Of a stretch of DNA of 64,000 nt, positions 1 to 8,663 are shown piece by piece. The notes under the pieces were generated by a model. That model ran no database searches and was not told the DNA's origin. It was given only the letters and a program-made list of their open reading frames with translations. Numbering within the stretch: position 1 is the first letter of the stretch; the number at the start of each line of letters is the position of its first letter. This stretch comes from Aphelidium insulamus (Eukaryota > Aphelidiomycota > Aphelidea > Aphelidiaceae): NCBI GenBank assembly GCA_036784855.1, contig JAZDSV010000009.1:1-64000 (forward strand), read 5' to 3'. The translations under genes were made by a program, and so were the position numbers.

Positions 1-324
1 GCACATAGACATACTGCCCGCTGATTATTGCTGGCGCTGCTTTGGCGTGTGTTGGCCGTGCTACAGCTAGTGAGATGTACCATCGTTGTGCCACGTCACA
101 ACTGTTCCTTCAATTGCTTGCTTATTCAATCCTAACAGTGGCTGACAAAGCTCAATGTGTGTCTGTAGACGTGACGGGACAATTTGTGCGTAGTGTTCCC
201 TGTATGTATGGGAAAACACGATACTGCTATAGGACTACACTATGTTCCATTGAATATGAGACATCATTCTAAATCTATGTACATTGCTTCCCCAATTATG
301 TACATAATTTGCCCATTTGTCAGG
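1..324. other. No supported gene
   Basis: A short plus-strand frame from an ATG at 75 to a stop at 272 (65 codons) has a hydrophobic stretch near its start, but I see no conserved motif, no splice context and no second copy. I treat it as probably non-coding. The rest shows nothing recognisable. Confidence 0.3.
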
Positions 325-416
325 CAAAATTGACCAGACCTTTCTGCGCAAACTGAGAGAGGCATCCACTAGCTCTTGCCGTCAAATAGGCTCGCCGGCC
401 AAACACGCCGTAATGC
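325..416 (-). pseudogene. Second copy of the 3' end of the GH26-like gene
   Basis: On the minus strand this stretch encodes the same tail as the longer pseudogene at 918-2035: both carry YGVFGRR, then LTARA, and here the frame continues to SQFAQKGLVNFA and a stop. Only about 90 bp of the gene is represented. It is either the displaced original tail of the neighbouring pseudogene or a remnant of a second gene copy. The DNA between the two tails includes a fragment of an unrelated gene, so the segment was rearranged. Confidence 0.55.
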
Positions 417-711
417 CCGATAACCGTATCATACTGGTATCTAACCGTATAACTCGTATCTTACTTGGTATCGACCAGTGTCTAGAAAAAATTGGGGAAA
501 TTAAAGAAGAAACTATTGCCTGGTCTGCACAGCGCGGCTGTTTATCTGTCAATCGCCAGAAGAAGAAAAGAAAAGAAAAAAGTGTTGCCGACTATTATTT
601 ACAATGGAAACGCGATTGGCGCGCTTCATTTCCACCTTCCGACAGTACTGCTTACCCAATGTCAATTCGCTCTTCACCCACTGTCGCCACCGCGGCCATT
701 AGCCATCATAT
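417..711. other. No recognisable feature between rearranged fragments
   Basis: This stretch separates two gene fragments. It has an A-rich run (about 550-580) and no frame with family motifs. Frames crossing it are short and lack supporting splice sites. I see nothing functional here. Confidence 0.3.
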
Positions 712-897
712 TACAGCGACAAAAGCCCACCTAATTATGCTCACTAGTACACCATGTTCGTCATCGGTGAAATCGGCACCGTGATGCTGATGGGGTACGT
801 CGTCGCTTTCCAAGCGCTGGTCCTTGGCCGTCAGGGATCCCCACCCCATAAAGCATTGAATTGTTTTGTTTCTTTAAAGAATTTATATATATACAAT
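712..897 (+). pseudogene. Internally deleted copy of the small membrane-protein gene near 18.2 kb
   Basis: Sequence here matches the reverse complement of roughly 18100-18375, including 5' flank (ACAGCGACAA, CCACCTAA) and 3' flank (CCCCACCCCATAAAGCAT). The copy starts MFVIGEIGT like the intact gene, but about 100 bp is missing from the middle, so the frame jumps from the first hydrophobic segment to the last few residues. The TGA stop of the intact gene is changed to GGA. What remains cannot encode the two-segment membrane protein. The copy lies between two copies of the GH26-like tail. Confidence 0.75.
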
Positions 898-917
898 ATT
901 TATGCCTTCATAGCCTA

Positions 918-2035
918 CGCAAACTTGACCAGACCCTTCTCAGCAAGTTGGGCCAGACGCGCTCGCGCCCTGGCCGTCAGATCTTTCCGGCGGCCAAACA
1001 CGCCGTAATGCATATCTTTCCGCAGCCCGGCATCGGGTCCATCTCCAAGTAACAGATGCCGCGCAGCTTGGGAAAACTGCGCAACATATTCTCATTTGTA
1101 CAGCTGGCTCGAACCAGTCCAGCTTGGTGGCGACTTCAGCGTCACCGTCCATGCCGCATGGTGCTTCTGGACGGGATGTCTCCGGCAATATACAGTGCAA
1201 ACCCATCTCTTTGCAATAGCGCATGTAGAAGCTCTTGGGCGACGTCCTTTTCGCCCGCGCCTACCCACTGGTAGTTCAGCGAAGTTGTCGGCCAGTGTGA
1301 GCGGGGGCGCGGTTAGGTTTGCCATCTTTACGCGGCGGCAGCTTCCACTGGCACCTGTGACACAAAGGTGAGGCCAACTTCGTCCACGGCATCGCGGCCT
1401 CGGTGTATATCAGTGTCACGCGTCTGTTTTGGAGTCGCGACGCTGTGGCATCACTCGACCACATTGTCCGGCGTGGATCCCGTAACCACCCTACCGCCCG
1501 CTCGACGCTGCCCTCGGTGCTGGTAGCGCGGTGCACGGCGATGGCGATTCCTCGAAAGACGCGTACGTATACTTTCGGATCCCAGTCTGCTGTTTAGGGC
1601 AGGTGGAGCCATCGGAATTGAGACCGTTTGGTTCCAGCGTAGTATGCGCAGATGTATGCTGATGCCCTCGTCATTCCATGCTGACCAAGCGCTGCGCAAT
1701 TTGGCTGGTAGGCCGCATCACCTAGATCCGACATTTCCAGATTGGCTTGGTCGCTGCGCAGTTCCAGCGTGAGCAGCACTTCCGAGTTGGGAGCATTTTC
1801 GCGCACTTTGGCCACGAAATTATCGGGATCATTGCCAGCGAATCCCTGCGGTGCCAGTTGAAAAAATTGGTGGTAGATGGCGGCACCGCGACCCCCGAGC
1901 TCTGCAGCAAAGTCGGAATAGTTCCACGGCTGATTGCCGTTGTCGCCTAGCAGGGCGCAGACGGAAACTCGACCTTGCGCACTGCTGGCCACGGTCAGGG
2001 CTGTCACAAGCATTCGTAGTGATACATTTGCCTTC
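918..2035 (-). pseudogene. Decayed secreted GH26-like glycoside hydrolase
   Basis: The 5' half reads as an intact frame with a signal peptide (MKANVSLRML then VTALTVASSAQG) and a GH26-like N-terminus (PWNYSDF, then ELGGRGAAIYHQFFQLA, then VRENAPNSEVLLTLEL). After about residue 120 the similarity continues in shifting frames. Recognisable pieces are a GISIHLR strand, an FRGIAIAVHRATS helix, a YTEARDAVDEVGLT piece resembling the family's PGD..VDWVGLS motif, and a tail ending MHYGVFGRRKDLTARA. At least three frame changes and several stops lie between them, so it cannot make the enzyme. GH26 members hydrolyse beta-mannans and related glucans and are exported. The family call rests on motif order only; another TIM-barrel hydrolase is possible. 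Confidence 0.5.
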
Positions 2036-2968
2036 ATTATCTGATTGTGGGGGTTTATTATGGATGATGAAATTATTGCCCACAACGCTCAAGCAAGCTG
2101 CAAGCGGTTGCCTTCATGACGGCCACAGACAAACGTGTCCTTAACCGACGAGAACTTTCGCAGACCGCTATGTTGGACCTGGGAGCAGCAGCGCGCGCAA
2201 GCCGTAGAGTCACCAACTTGGTCAAAGCCCCAAAACCACCAAATGAGTCCAAAATGAAAGGAAGAAAATCGACACCAGCTTGCCGACATTGAGCAGCGTA
2301 ACGACCACGCTTTCGGTCTTCGGCGTTGGACAGATGATCACTGTCGCCACCACCCTGAGCAAAAAGGCGAGACTACCGAAACATCCAAACAACAACCACG
2401 ACCATCTTTCCAATTTGGCAAGAACAAATCCGCCGGACGATCATTCCCATGAGCCACCAAATGACGAGGCTCCCACCGACATGCTACCCCAGCAGAATCA
2501 AATGACCGCTCCAAAACCTTAGCAACAGCCTCATGTCGACGAAACAATCGACCACCACCAGCACAAAAACTATCGTGAATACCATAAATATCTGACTCGC
2601 CAGTCTTGCATAAAGCACATGCACGAGCTTGCAGATAAATAGGATGACCAGTTCGAACACGGAGTGCAACACGAAAAACATCCGGGGCCAGTCGTAGCGA
2701 GGTGTCAAGAGGGATGGCAGTTGTCCAAAGGGAGGCGTCTGGACCAGATGCAGCTTTCAAACGGACTTGATTGCGACGATCGAGAGACAGCAAAAGACGG
2801 GACGACATCAGAGAATCCGCCACAGAGAAAAGCATGCGCTGAGGGTAATTAGAAGCAAGCAAATCTTGCAAAAGCATGGGTTCCGTGGGGCGGTAGAAAT
2901 TGTTCCAGTCTTGAATGGCGGTCAAAACGAGCGGTGACGCGGTCAGTATGGGTAAGCCTTCATTATCT
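2030..2968. repeat. Short direct repeat flanking a LINE-like segment
   Basis: The 13-mer GCCTTCATTATCT occurs at 2030-2042 and again at 2956-2968, with similar bases following (GAT versus TGAT). The two copies bracket the LINE-derived frame. One copy covers the start codon of the GH26-like pseudogene. This is what a target-site duplication would look like, but a 13-bp match can also arise from local duplication. Confidence 0.35.
2338..2925 (-). mobile_element. Non-LTR retrotransposon fragment: C-terminal restriction-like endonuclease region
   Basis: A 195-codon frame ends in the layout known from LINE proteins with a C-terminal restriction-like endonuclease: a zinc-knuckle-like part (CALCK, then IHDSFC), RRHEAVAKVL, then CRWEPRHL, RPADLFLPNW and CLDVSVVSP. 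The RPAD...LDVSV pair fits the PD-(D/E)XK core. No reverse transcriptase motifs (YXDD and neighbours) lie in the window upstream of it, so this is a 5'-truncated copy, as is usual for LINEs. The stop is followed by a few hundred bases without a clear poly(A) tail. There is no integrase or LTR. Confidence 0.6.
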
Positions 2969-3380
2969 TGATCTTTGTGCGTGTTGATTTGACTGTAGTG
3001 AGTTGTTTAAATCCTTTTGAATGGCACAGTGTTGGATTATTCACTGCTAGTTTATCGATAATTGAATGTCTAGTTCTATGCCGACTCTATGGGAACGTAG
3101 GATGTGCCAATTTTATTGCCGATATGCCAAGCTAGCCAAGCTATCAGGGGATTGGCTGGGTCTCCAATGTCGATTGCTACTAGGCATTGCCACTGATCTC
3201 CCGCCATATCACTGATGGGGGTTGACAAACTCCATGTGTTCAGTACATGCATCATAACATGTATATAAGATGGAGAGTCTGTAGTTTTGCCTTGACTCAA
3301 CTATATTTACCTTGACAGCTCCAAGCAATAATATTTTTTGGGCACCTTAACTAAATATTTAGCACTCATCTACACCATTA
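2969..3380. other. Intergenic, nothing recognised
   Basis: A 74-codon minus-strand frame (3076-3300) has no motifs or supporting splice signals. The stretch before 3381 is AT-rich (TTAACTAAATATTTAGC at about 3347) and probably contains the tRNase Z promoter. Confidence 0.3.
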
Positions 3381-5725
3381 ATGCCAAGAATAACGCGTCA
3401 ATGTCTGCGGTATATTTTGTACAGGCGTCACGCCTCCTCGTACGTGCAACTGGTCAGTGCGCACAGCCGTGAGACCCATCCCACGCTGCTACTGCACACC
3501 GGCGCCCATCGCTACCTGTTCAACTGCGGCGAGGGCACGCAGCGCGCATGCACTGAACTCTCGCTGCGGCTGTCTAACCTGCGCGCGATATTCGTGTCGA
3601 GTTTAACGTGTGCAAGGGCGGGCGGTGTGCCGGGCATGCTGCTCAGTATGGATGATGCTGGCTGTGACGCTGTGACTGTGTGCGGTCCACGCGGTATTAC
3701 TGACCTCCTGGACGCGTCGCGGCCCTTTGTGCGGTATGTGGGGTGCGTATTGGAGATACAATATTCAACTTACCACGCACATGCACAAGCATGTAGACCT
3801 GCCATGCCGGTGCGTACAGTGCAGGCTGAAATGGCCGCCGATGAAGCCTTGATCTACCGAGATGAGGCAATATCAGTGACTGGGGTGCCGTTGTCTCCTG
3901 TGCAGGCTAGTACTGGCTCCGTTGCCTCTACCACCACCTTGGCTCTCAAGTGTCAGCTGGCGTCTGTTCCCCGCAAGTTTCACGATAACTTAGCGGAGGA
4001 GTTGTGTGTTCCTCGCGGGCCCATTCGCGGTATCAAGGACATAATTTGTGTTTTTAAGCTAACGCCAGTTCCCAGGCAGACTAGTCGCCGGACACTCAGT
4101 CACGTTGGATGATGGCCGCATGGTCCGACCGGAACAAGTCTGCTCCCCGCCTCAGCCTGGACGTGTGGTTTGGGTGGTGGATGTACCATCGGTGGCACAC
4201 TTGCCTTCGCTGTCCCGGCAACTGTCCCTTGGCGCGGCAGGTGCACGGCCCGATTGTATTGTGCACATTCTCGGTGATGGACAAGTTGGCTCTGATGACA
4301 ACGACCCCGCCGTGATAGAGCATTCGATATACCGCGACTGGAAGCGCCAGTTTGATGGCACTGGTTGCTTGCATATTGTCGCCAGCCGTCCGCACACTGT
4401 AGACAGTGACCCGCACCCGCGCAGCCGGCGTCATCTTCGTAGTCTGTGGCGCAATGAGCCGCACTTGCACCTGGATGTTCCATCAAACGGATACGGTTCC
4501 AGCGAGGCGCTTCCCTTACCAAAAGGTATTCATTTAATTCTTATCGTATAGTCATAACCTTAATACAGAACTTGCCGCCGACAAGAATACCCGCGTTGCT
4601 CGCAAACAGCTTCGAATCGATCTGGAGCCGTGGCTGGGCTGGAATGACGACGACGACGACGACAAAGCTGTGGAAGATACGCTGACGAATGATATTATTA
4701 TAGGGAAAGCTTTAATATCGGGCAAGAAAGGCGGATCTGTATCACAGGAGTCCAGTATCATGTTTCTTGGCACAGCGTCGAGATTACCGTCCGTCTTTCG
4801 CAATGGTGTGCCAGACATAAATATTGAATCTTCTTATACTGTACTAATCATTGCAGTTTCGGCGATATGGGCACAGCTAGGAAAGAAACATGACTGTACC
4901 GGCAAGGCCTCTGCTGTGTTGTTGGACTGTGGCGAGGGCACCGTGGGGCAGCTGGAGCGACTGCACGGGCGTGCCGAGGCGGAAGGCATGCTGCGATCAC
5001 TGGGCGCAATCTTTGTCAGTCACATGCACGCCGACCATTGTTTGGGCATTGTGCCGCTTCTGCTGCGTGCTGTATCAGCGCAGCGGTTGTCACCGACTGA
5101 TATCAATAGGAAGATTGCTATTATTGGTCCCGCCGCGTTAATTGAATATCTGCGAAGGTTTGCCCGCGGGCACCCACCTCTGGCTACTGCATTAAGCACT
5201 GCGGTATCACTGCACGACTCGCGCCATTTTAGTCCATCTGCAACTCGCAAGAAAATTCCAGTCTTGGATGCCATGGGAATACTTGGACTGCACACTGTGC
5301 CCGTGGATCATTGTCCGCAGGCGTATGCCGTGTGCATCGATACTGCCACTGTTCAACTCGTGTACTCTGGAGACACGAGACCCGTCAAACATCTGGCTCG
5401 GTCTGTGTTGGCCCTGCCTCGGCATTGTGACAAAAACCACGATATATCTATTTTGTCGACTGGACGGCAGCGCGTTCTGATACACGAGGCCACATACGAG
5501 AATGATATGACGGAGGAGGCGCATCGTCGGCGCCACAGCACTACGGATCAAGCAATAGGAATCGGGCGTGCCATGCACGCAGACATCACGGTGCTGACCC
5601 ATTTTAGTCAGCGATATCCGCAAGAAGCGTCAGCCATAAAGTTGTCTGGCGGTGCTACAAGTGCCGGAATGACGGTTCTGACGGCTTTCGATGGGATGCG
5701 TGTGCCTATATGTTGGTCTACATAA
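3381..5725 (+). CDS. ELAC2: tRNase Z, long form (ELAC2-like)
   Basis: This is the endonuclease that removes 3' trailers from pre-tRNAs in the nucleus and, in many eukaryotes, in mitochondria. Exons are 3381-4029, 4076-4525, 4569-4805 and 4857-5725; introns are 46, 43 and 51 bp, all GT-AG. The N-terminal half is the degenerate metallo-beta-lactamase copy (YLFNCGEGTQR, LRAIFVSS). The C-terminal half is catalytic: GTASRLPSVFRNVS, LLDCGEGT, the zinc motif HMHADHC, YSGDTRP, LIHEATYEND and HSTTDQAI. The order and spacing match the long form. The first ATG gives a basic leader (ITRQCLRYILYRRHASS) that could direct mitochondrial import. All catalytic motifs are present and the frame is intact. Confidence 0.95.
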
Positions 5726-5863
5726 ATGGTAGTCTGATTTATCGGTTTGAACATGCCATTGTATGCTCCGAGACATCCATCCATGCATACTTGACACTGT
5801 AAACAGTAGGTTGTATTCTTTACAGTGCGCAAACAGTGACGTGGCATAAACAATGTGCGTCAC

Positions 5864-5901
5864 TGCTGGGCACAGTAAACATGTCAACACTGTGCCCAGC
5901 A
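5864..5901. other. Perfect 13-bp hairpin downstream of the small basic-protein gene
   Basis: TGCTGGGCACAGT (5864-5876) is followed after 12 bases by its exact reverse complement (5889-5901). It lies about 115 bp past the stop codon of the minus-strand gene at 6016, so it would be in the 3' UTR or termination region. The second gene copy keeps the site with one arm shortened by three bases, leaving a bulged stem. It is not the histone 3' stem-loop. Function unknown. Confidence 0.6.
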
Positions 5902-6015
5902 ATGGATGAGCTGCTTGTGCGTGCGGGCAGTGCATATGTCGATGTGCATCACTCTATTTAGATGCATTTATGAAATAGGGTGCCGGCATGGTTGCCAGCA
6001 CCGTTGGCCGCGGTA

Positions 6016-6474
6016 TTACTGAGCTTCTGCGGCGTTGGCAACCGAGCATCGGCGAGTGGGCACGTCGTCCACCTCACACTCGCCGTACATGTCGATGAGG
6101 CTGTTTACACTCTCGGCCGATGAGCGGCGCCGCGTGCTCGTGACCTTTTCGGTAATCGGTAGCGGTAAGCCTGGCGGCACCGCGACCTGGTGCTTCTTGT
6201 TGCGGTCCAGGCGACACACCACCGAGACGTAGTGCGCGCAGTTACTGGCCAGCCAGTGCAGACTGCGCTTGATATGTTTTACCGGGCGGAGACTGCGTGA
6301 TATGCAGATTAGCGTGAGAATGGATGATGGCAGGTGTCACTTATTGTGGCGCACTTACCGGCGAGGTTTCGGCGGGACGAGTTTCATCTTGGTGGGCGGG
6401 GCACCGCGAATGCGTGCGCTGACATTGGTTGGCACAGAGACTGAGTTGAGATGAGCTTGCAGAAGGGAAGACAT
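6016..6474 (-). CDS. Small basic protein, copy 1 of a tandem pair
   Basis: This encodes a protein of 130 residues I do not recognise. Exon 1 is 6474-6359 and exon 2 is 6292-6016, around a 66-bp GT-AG intron. The model is supported by the copy at 7747-8205, which has the same start, splice sites and stop. Both share RGAPPTKMKLV, then PKPRRLRPVKHIKRSLHW, then VCRLDRNKKHQVAVPPG. The first 95 residues are strongly basic and the tail is acidic, with an RRRSSAES stretch resembling a basophilic-kinase site. There is no signal peptide or membrane segment. The tail differs most between copies. It could be a nucleic-acid-binding or regulatory protein, but nothing proves that. Confidence 0.7.
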
Positions 6475-6587
6475 GGGTAGAGTAGTTGTTGTTCGTAGTG
6501 GTAGAGTAACTGTCGCAGGTGCAGGTGAAAGCTGTGAGCGTGGAAAAGAGAGCGGTTGAAGACGTGAGGAGGATGACGCCCCTGTGC

Positions 6588-6596
6588 TATATTTAT
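6588..6596 (-). promoter_or_regulatory. TATA-like element of copy 1
   Basis: On the minus strand the sequence reads ATAAATATA, 114 bases before the ATG. It is conserved, with its flanks, at the same place in the duplicated copy (8333-8341), while nearby parts of the 5' flank have changed. Confidence 0.45.
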
Positions 6597-6689
6597 CCTC
6601 TTCGCCGGCGGCGGCTGCCCTATTTCCTTTCTCGGCGATGGCTGGTTGTCAAGCAGTCTGTCAGTGCTGAAGAATAGCGTGCCAACTGT

Positions 6690-7550
6690 TGGTCTGTTTA
6701 ATACTTACATGCTGTACTTCAGGCTACATATGTGAGAATTTAGTGGTCTTCCAGCAACAACACTTAAACATACTGTTCTGCAACTATGGTAAATATGACA
6801 AATTAATCTATGTGGCAGACATTATGTGCGGTTCTTCGTGATGACTATTACTGTGCGATCATATGTGCATACTAATAATGGAGTCAGTGCAACCATGTCA
6901 TCATTGAATCTGCTTGCTGTCGGTTTTGTGTACCTAATACATGCCACGATTCGGGGTATTAATAACATTGATTATAATGCATGCCACTTAATGTAGCCGA
7001 GACATTGCCCTCGCTTGCATGGACGGTTATGCTGAAATAAGCATCGAGTGGGAGTGGTCCTGCGAATTGCCATTGGGAAGCTTATATTCAATTTCCAGCG
7101 TTGCGAGCATCAGCTACTTGGAGAAAGACAGGTCGAGATACGGTCAAGACATGTGTTTTGGCTGTTTGGTCAAGCCGCATAGTATACGGCAGAGCTATCG
7201 TTTCTCACGGCCTGATTAAATAACTTGCCAGACGGAAGCAACGTTCATATATTGAATCATCTTCTAAATCTTCACATAGCACATTGACCATAGCAGCGAT
7301 ATCTTATTGCGAGCTACTTACATAGATTGCAAGTAAGCGATTGTCACCGCCGGTATGTAAGGTAAACTATTTGTATTGCTGCAACATACCGTATATCGCT
7401 GCAATTTTTGTCTGTATCTGCGGTGCAGGCCGAAAAAGGTATAAGGCTGGAGGTGGTTAGACCATCTGAAATTTACAGTTTGTAACTGTAGGGTAGACGC
7501 GGGAGGTAGAGATTTGTATCTAACCAACAGTGTCGACTGAATGGACCGAA
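6690..7550. other. AT-rich spacer between the tandem copies
   Basis: Frames here (for example 7019-7219 plus) have no motifs and no partner in the duplicated units. I see no RNA gene or repeat. It looks like ordinary intergenic DNA. Confidence 0.35.
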
Positions 7551-7746
7551 TGAACAGCTGTGACGTGGTATAAACAATGTGCGTCACTGCTGCACAGCCA
7601 ACACGTCGACACTGTGCCCAGCAATGGATGAGCTGCTTCTGCGTGCGGGCAATATATATGGCTATGTGCATCACTCTATTAAAGGTGCATGCATGCATTC
7701 ATGAAATAGGGTGCCGGCATGGTCGCCAGCACCGTTGGCCGCGGTA

Positions 7747-8205
7747 TTACTGAGCTTCTGCGGCGTCGTCGGCAGCCGAGCACCGGCGAGTGGACGCATC
7801 ATCGAACTCGCGTACGTAGATGTAGCTGACGCTGTTCATGCTCTCGTCCGATGAGCGGCGCCGCATGCTCATGAACTTTTCGGTAATTGATGGCGGGAAG
7901 CCTGGCGGCACCGCGACCTGGTGCTTCTTGTTGCGGTCCAGGCGACACACCGCCGAGACGTAGTGCGCGCAGTTACTGGCCAGCCAGTGCAGACTGCGCT
8001 TGATATGTTTAACCGGGCGAAGGCTGCGTGGTATGCAAATCAGCGTGAGAATGGATGATGGCAGGTGTCGATAATTGTGGCGCACTTACCGGCGAGGTTT
8101 CGGCTGGACGAGTTTCATCTTGGTGGGCGGGGCACCGCGAACGCGTGCGCTGACATTAATGAGCAGGGACTCCGAGTCCAGGTAAGCTTTTAGGAGGGAA
8201 GACAT
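7747..8205 (-). CDS. Small basic protein, copy 2 of a tandem pair
   Basis: This is a paralog of the gene at 6016-6474 with the same length (130 residues) and the same single 66-bp intron (exons 8205-8090 and 8023-7747). Residues 20-90 are nearly identical between copies. The tail has changed to MSMRRRSSDESMNS and an acidic end with DDAAEAQ. Frame and splice sites are intact, so both copies appear functional and under selection for the central basic block. The function is unknown. Confidence 0.7.
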
Positions 8206-8332
8206 GATGAAGTAGCTGGTAGATTGTTGTTGTTGGTAGTGGCAAAGTTACTGTCGCAGGTGCAGGTGAAAGCTGTGAGCGTGGTGGAGAGAGAGAGAGG
8301 TTGAAGCGGTGAGGAGGATGACGCCCCTGTGC

Positions 8333-8341
8333 TATATTTAT
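8333..8341 (-). promoter_or_regulatory. TATA-like element of copy 2
   Basis: This is the minus-strand ATAAATATA, matching the element of copy 1. It lies 128 bases from the ATG; the extra distance comes from small insertions between the element and the start. Confidence 0.45.
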
Positions 8342-8663
8342 CCTCTCCGTCGGCGGCTGCGGCCCTACAATTTCCTTTCTGGGCCATGGCTGGTTGTCAA
8401 GCAGTCTGTCAGTGCTGAAGAATAGCTGGCTTATTGTTAGTCTGTATAATCATGTAATGCATACCTTTTCGTGCATCTGGGGCACGATGTGGCTCTGTTC
8501 CATACAGATTTGCAATGTCCTCGTTTTGGTACAAGTATGAGGCGGATGTGACTTTATATGTAGACAGTTATGCCACGGTACAATAACATGTTTCTGGGTT
8601 GCATGCACGCAATATTAATTATACTGACGCAGCAATGATTTATGCATACATATGTAAAGAAAT

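Larger units (their letters stand above)
5836..8440. repeat. Direct tandem duplication of an ~850-bp gene unit
   Basis: The segments about 5836-6680 and 7560-8440 are copies of one another in the same orientation. Each covers a 3' flank with a hairpin, two exons, a 66-bp intron, a TATA-like element and the 5' flank as far as CAGTCTGTCAGTGCTGAAGA. Similarity is highest in the intron-exon 2 border and the promoter. The roughly 880 bp between the units is not duplicated. Confidence 0.85.

Noticed and set aside
2338-2925. The retroelement frame as part of an LTR element or virus-like element
   Set aside because: The motifs are those of the restriction-like endonuclease of LINEs; no integrase, protease, capsid or terminal repeats were seen.
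7019-7219. A 66-codon plus-strand frame between the duplicated genes
   Set aside because: No motif, no copy in the duplicated units and no promoter or splice support.
7318-7698. Related open frames at 5630-5935 and 7318-7698 as a coding pair
   Set aside because: Their similarity follows from the DNA duplication; frames drift and neither has a start, splice or motif context.
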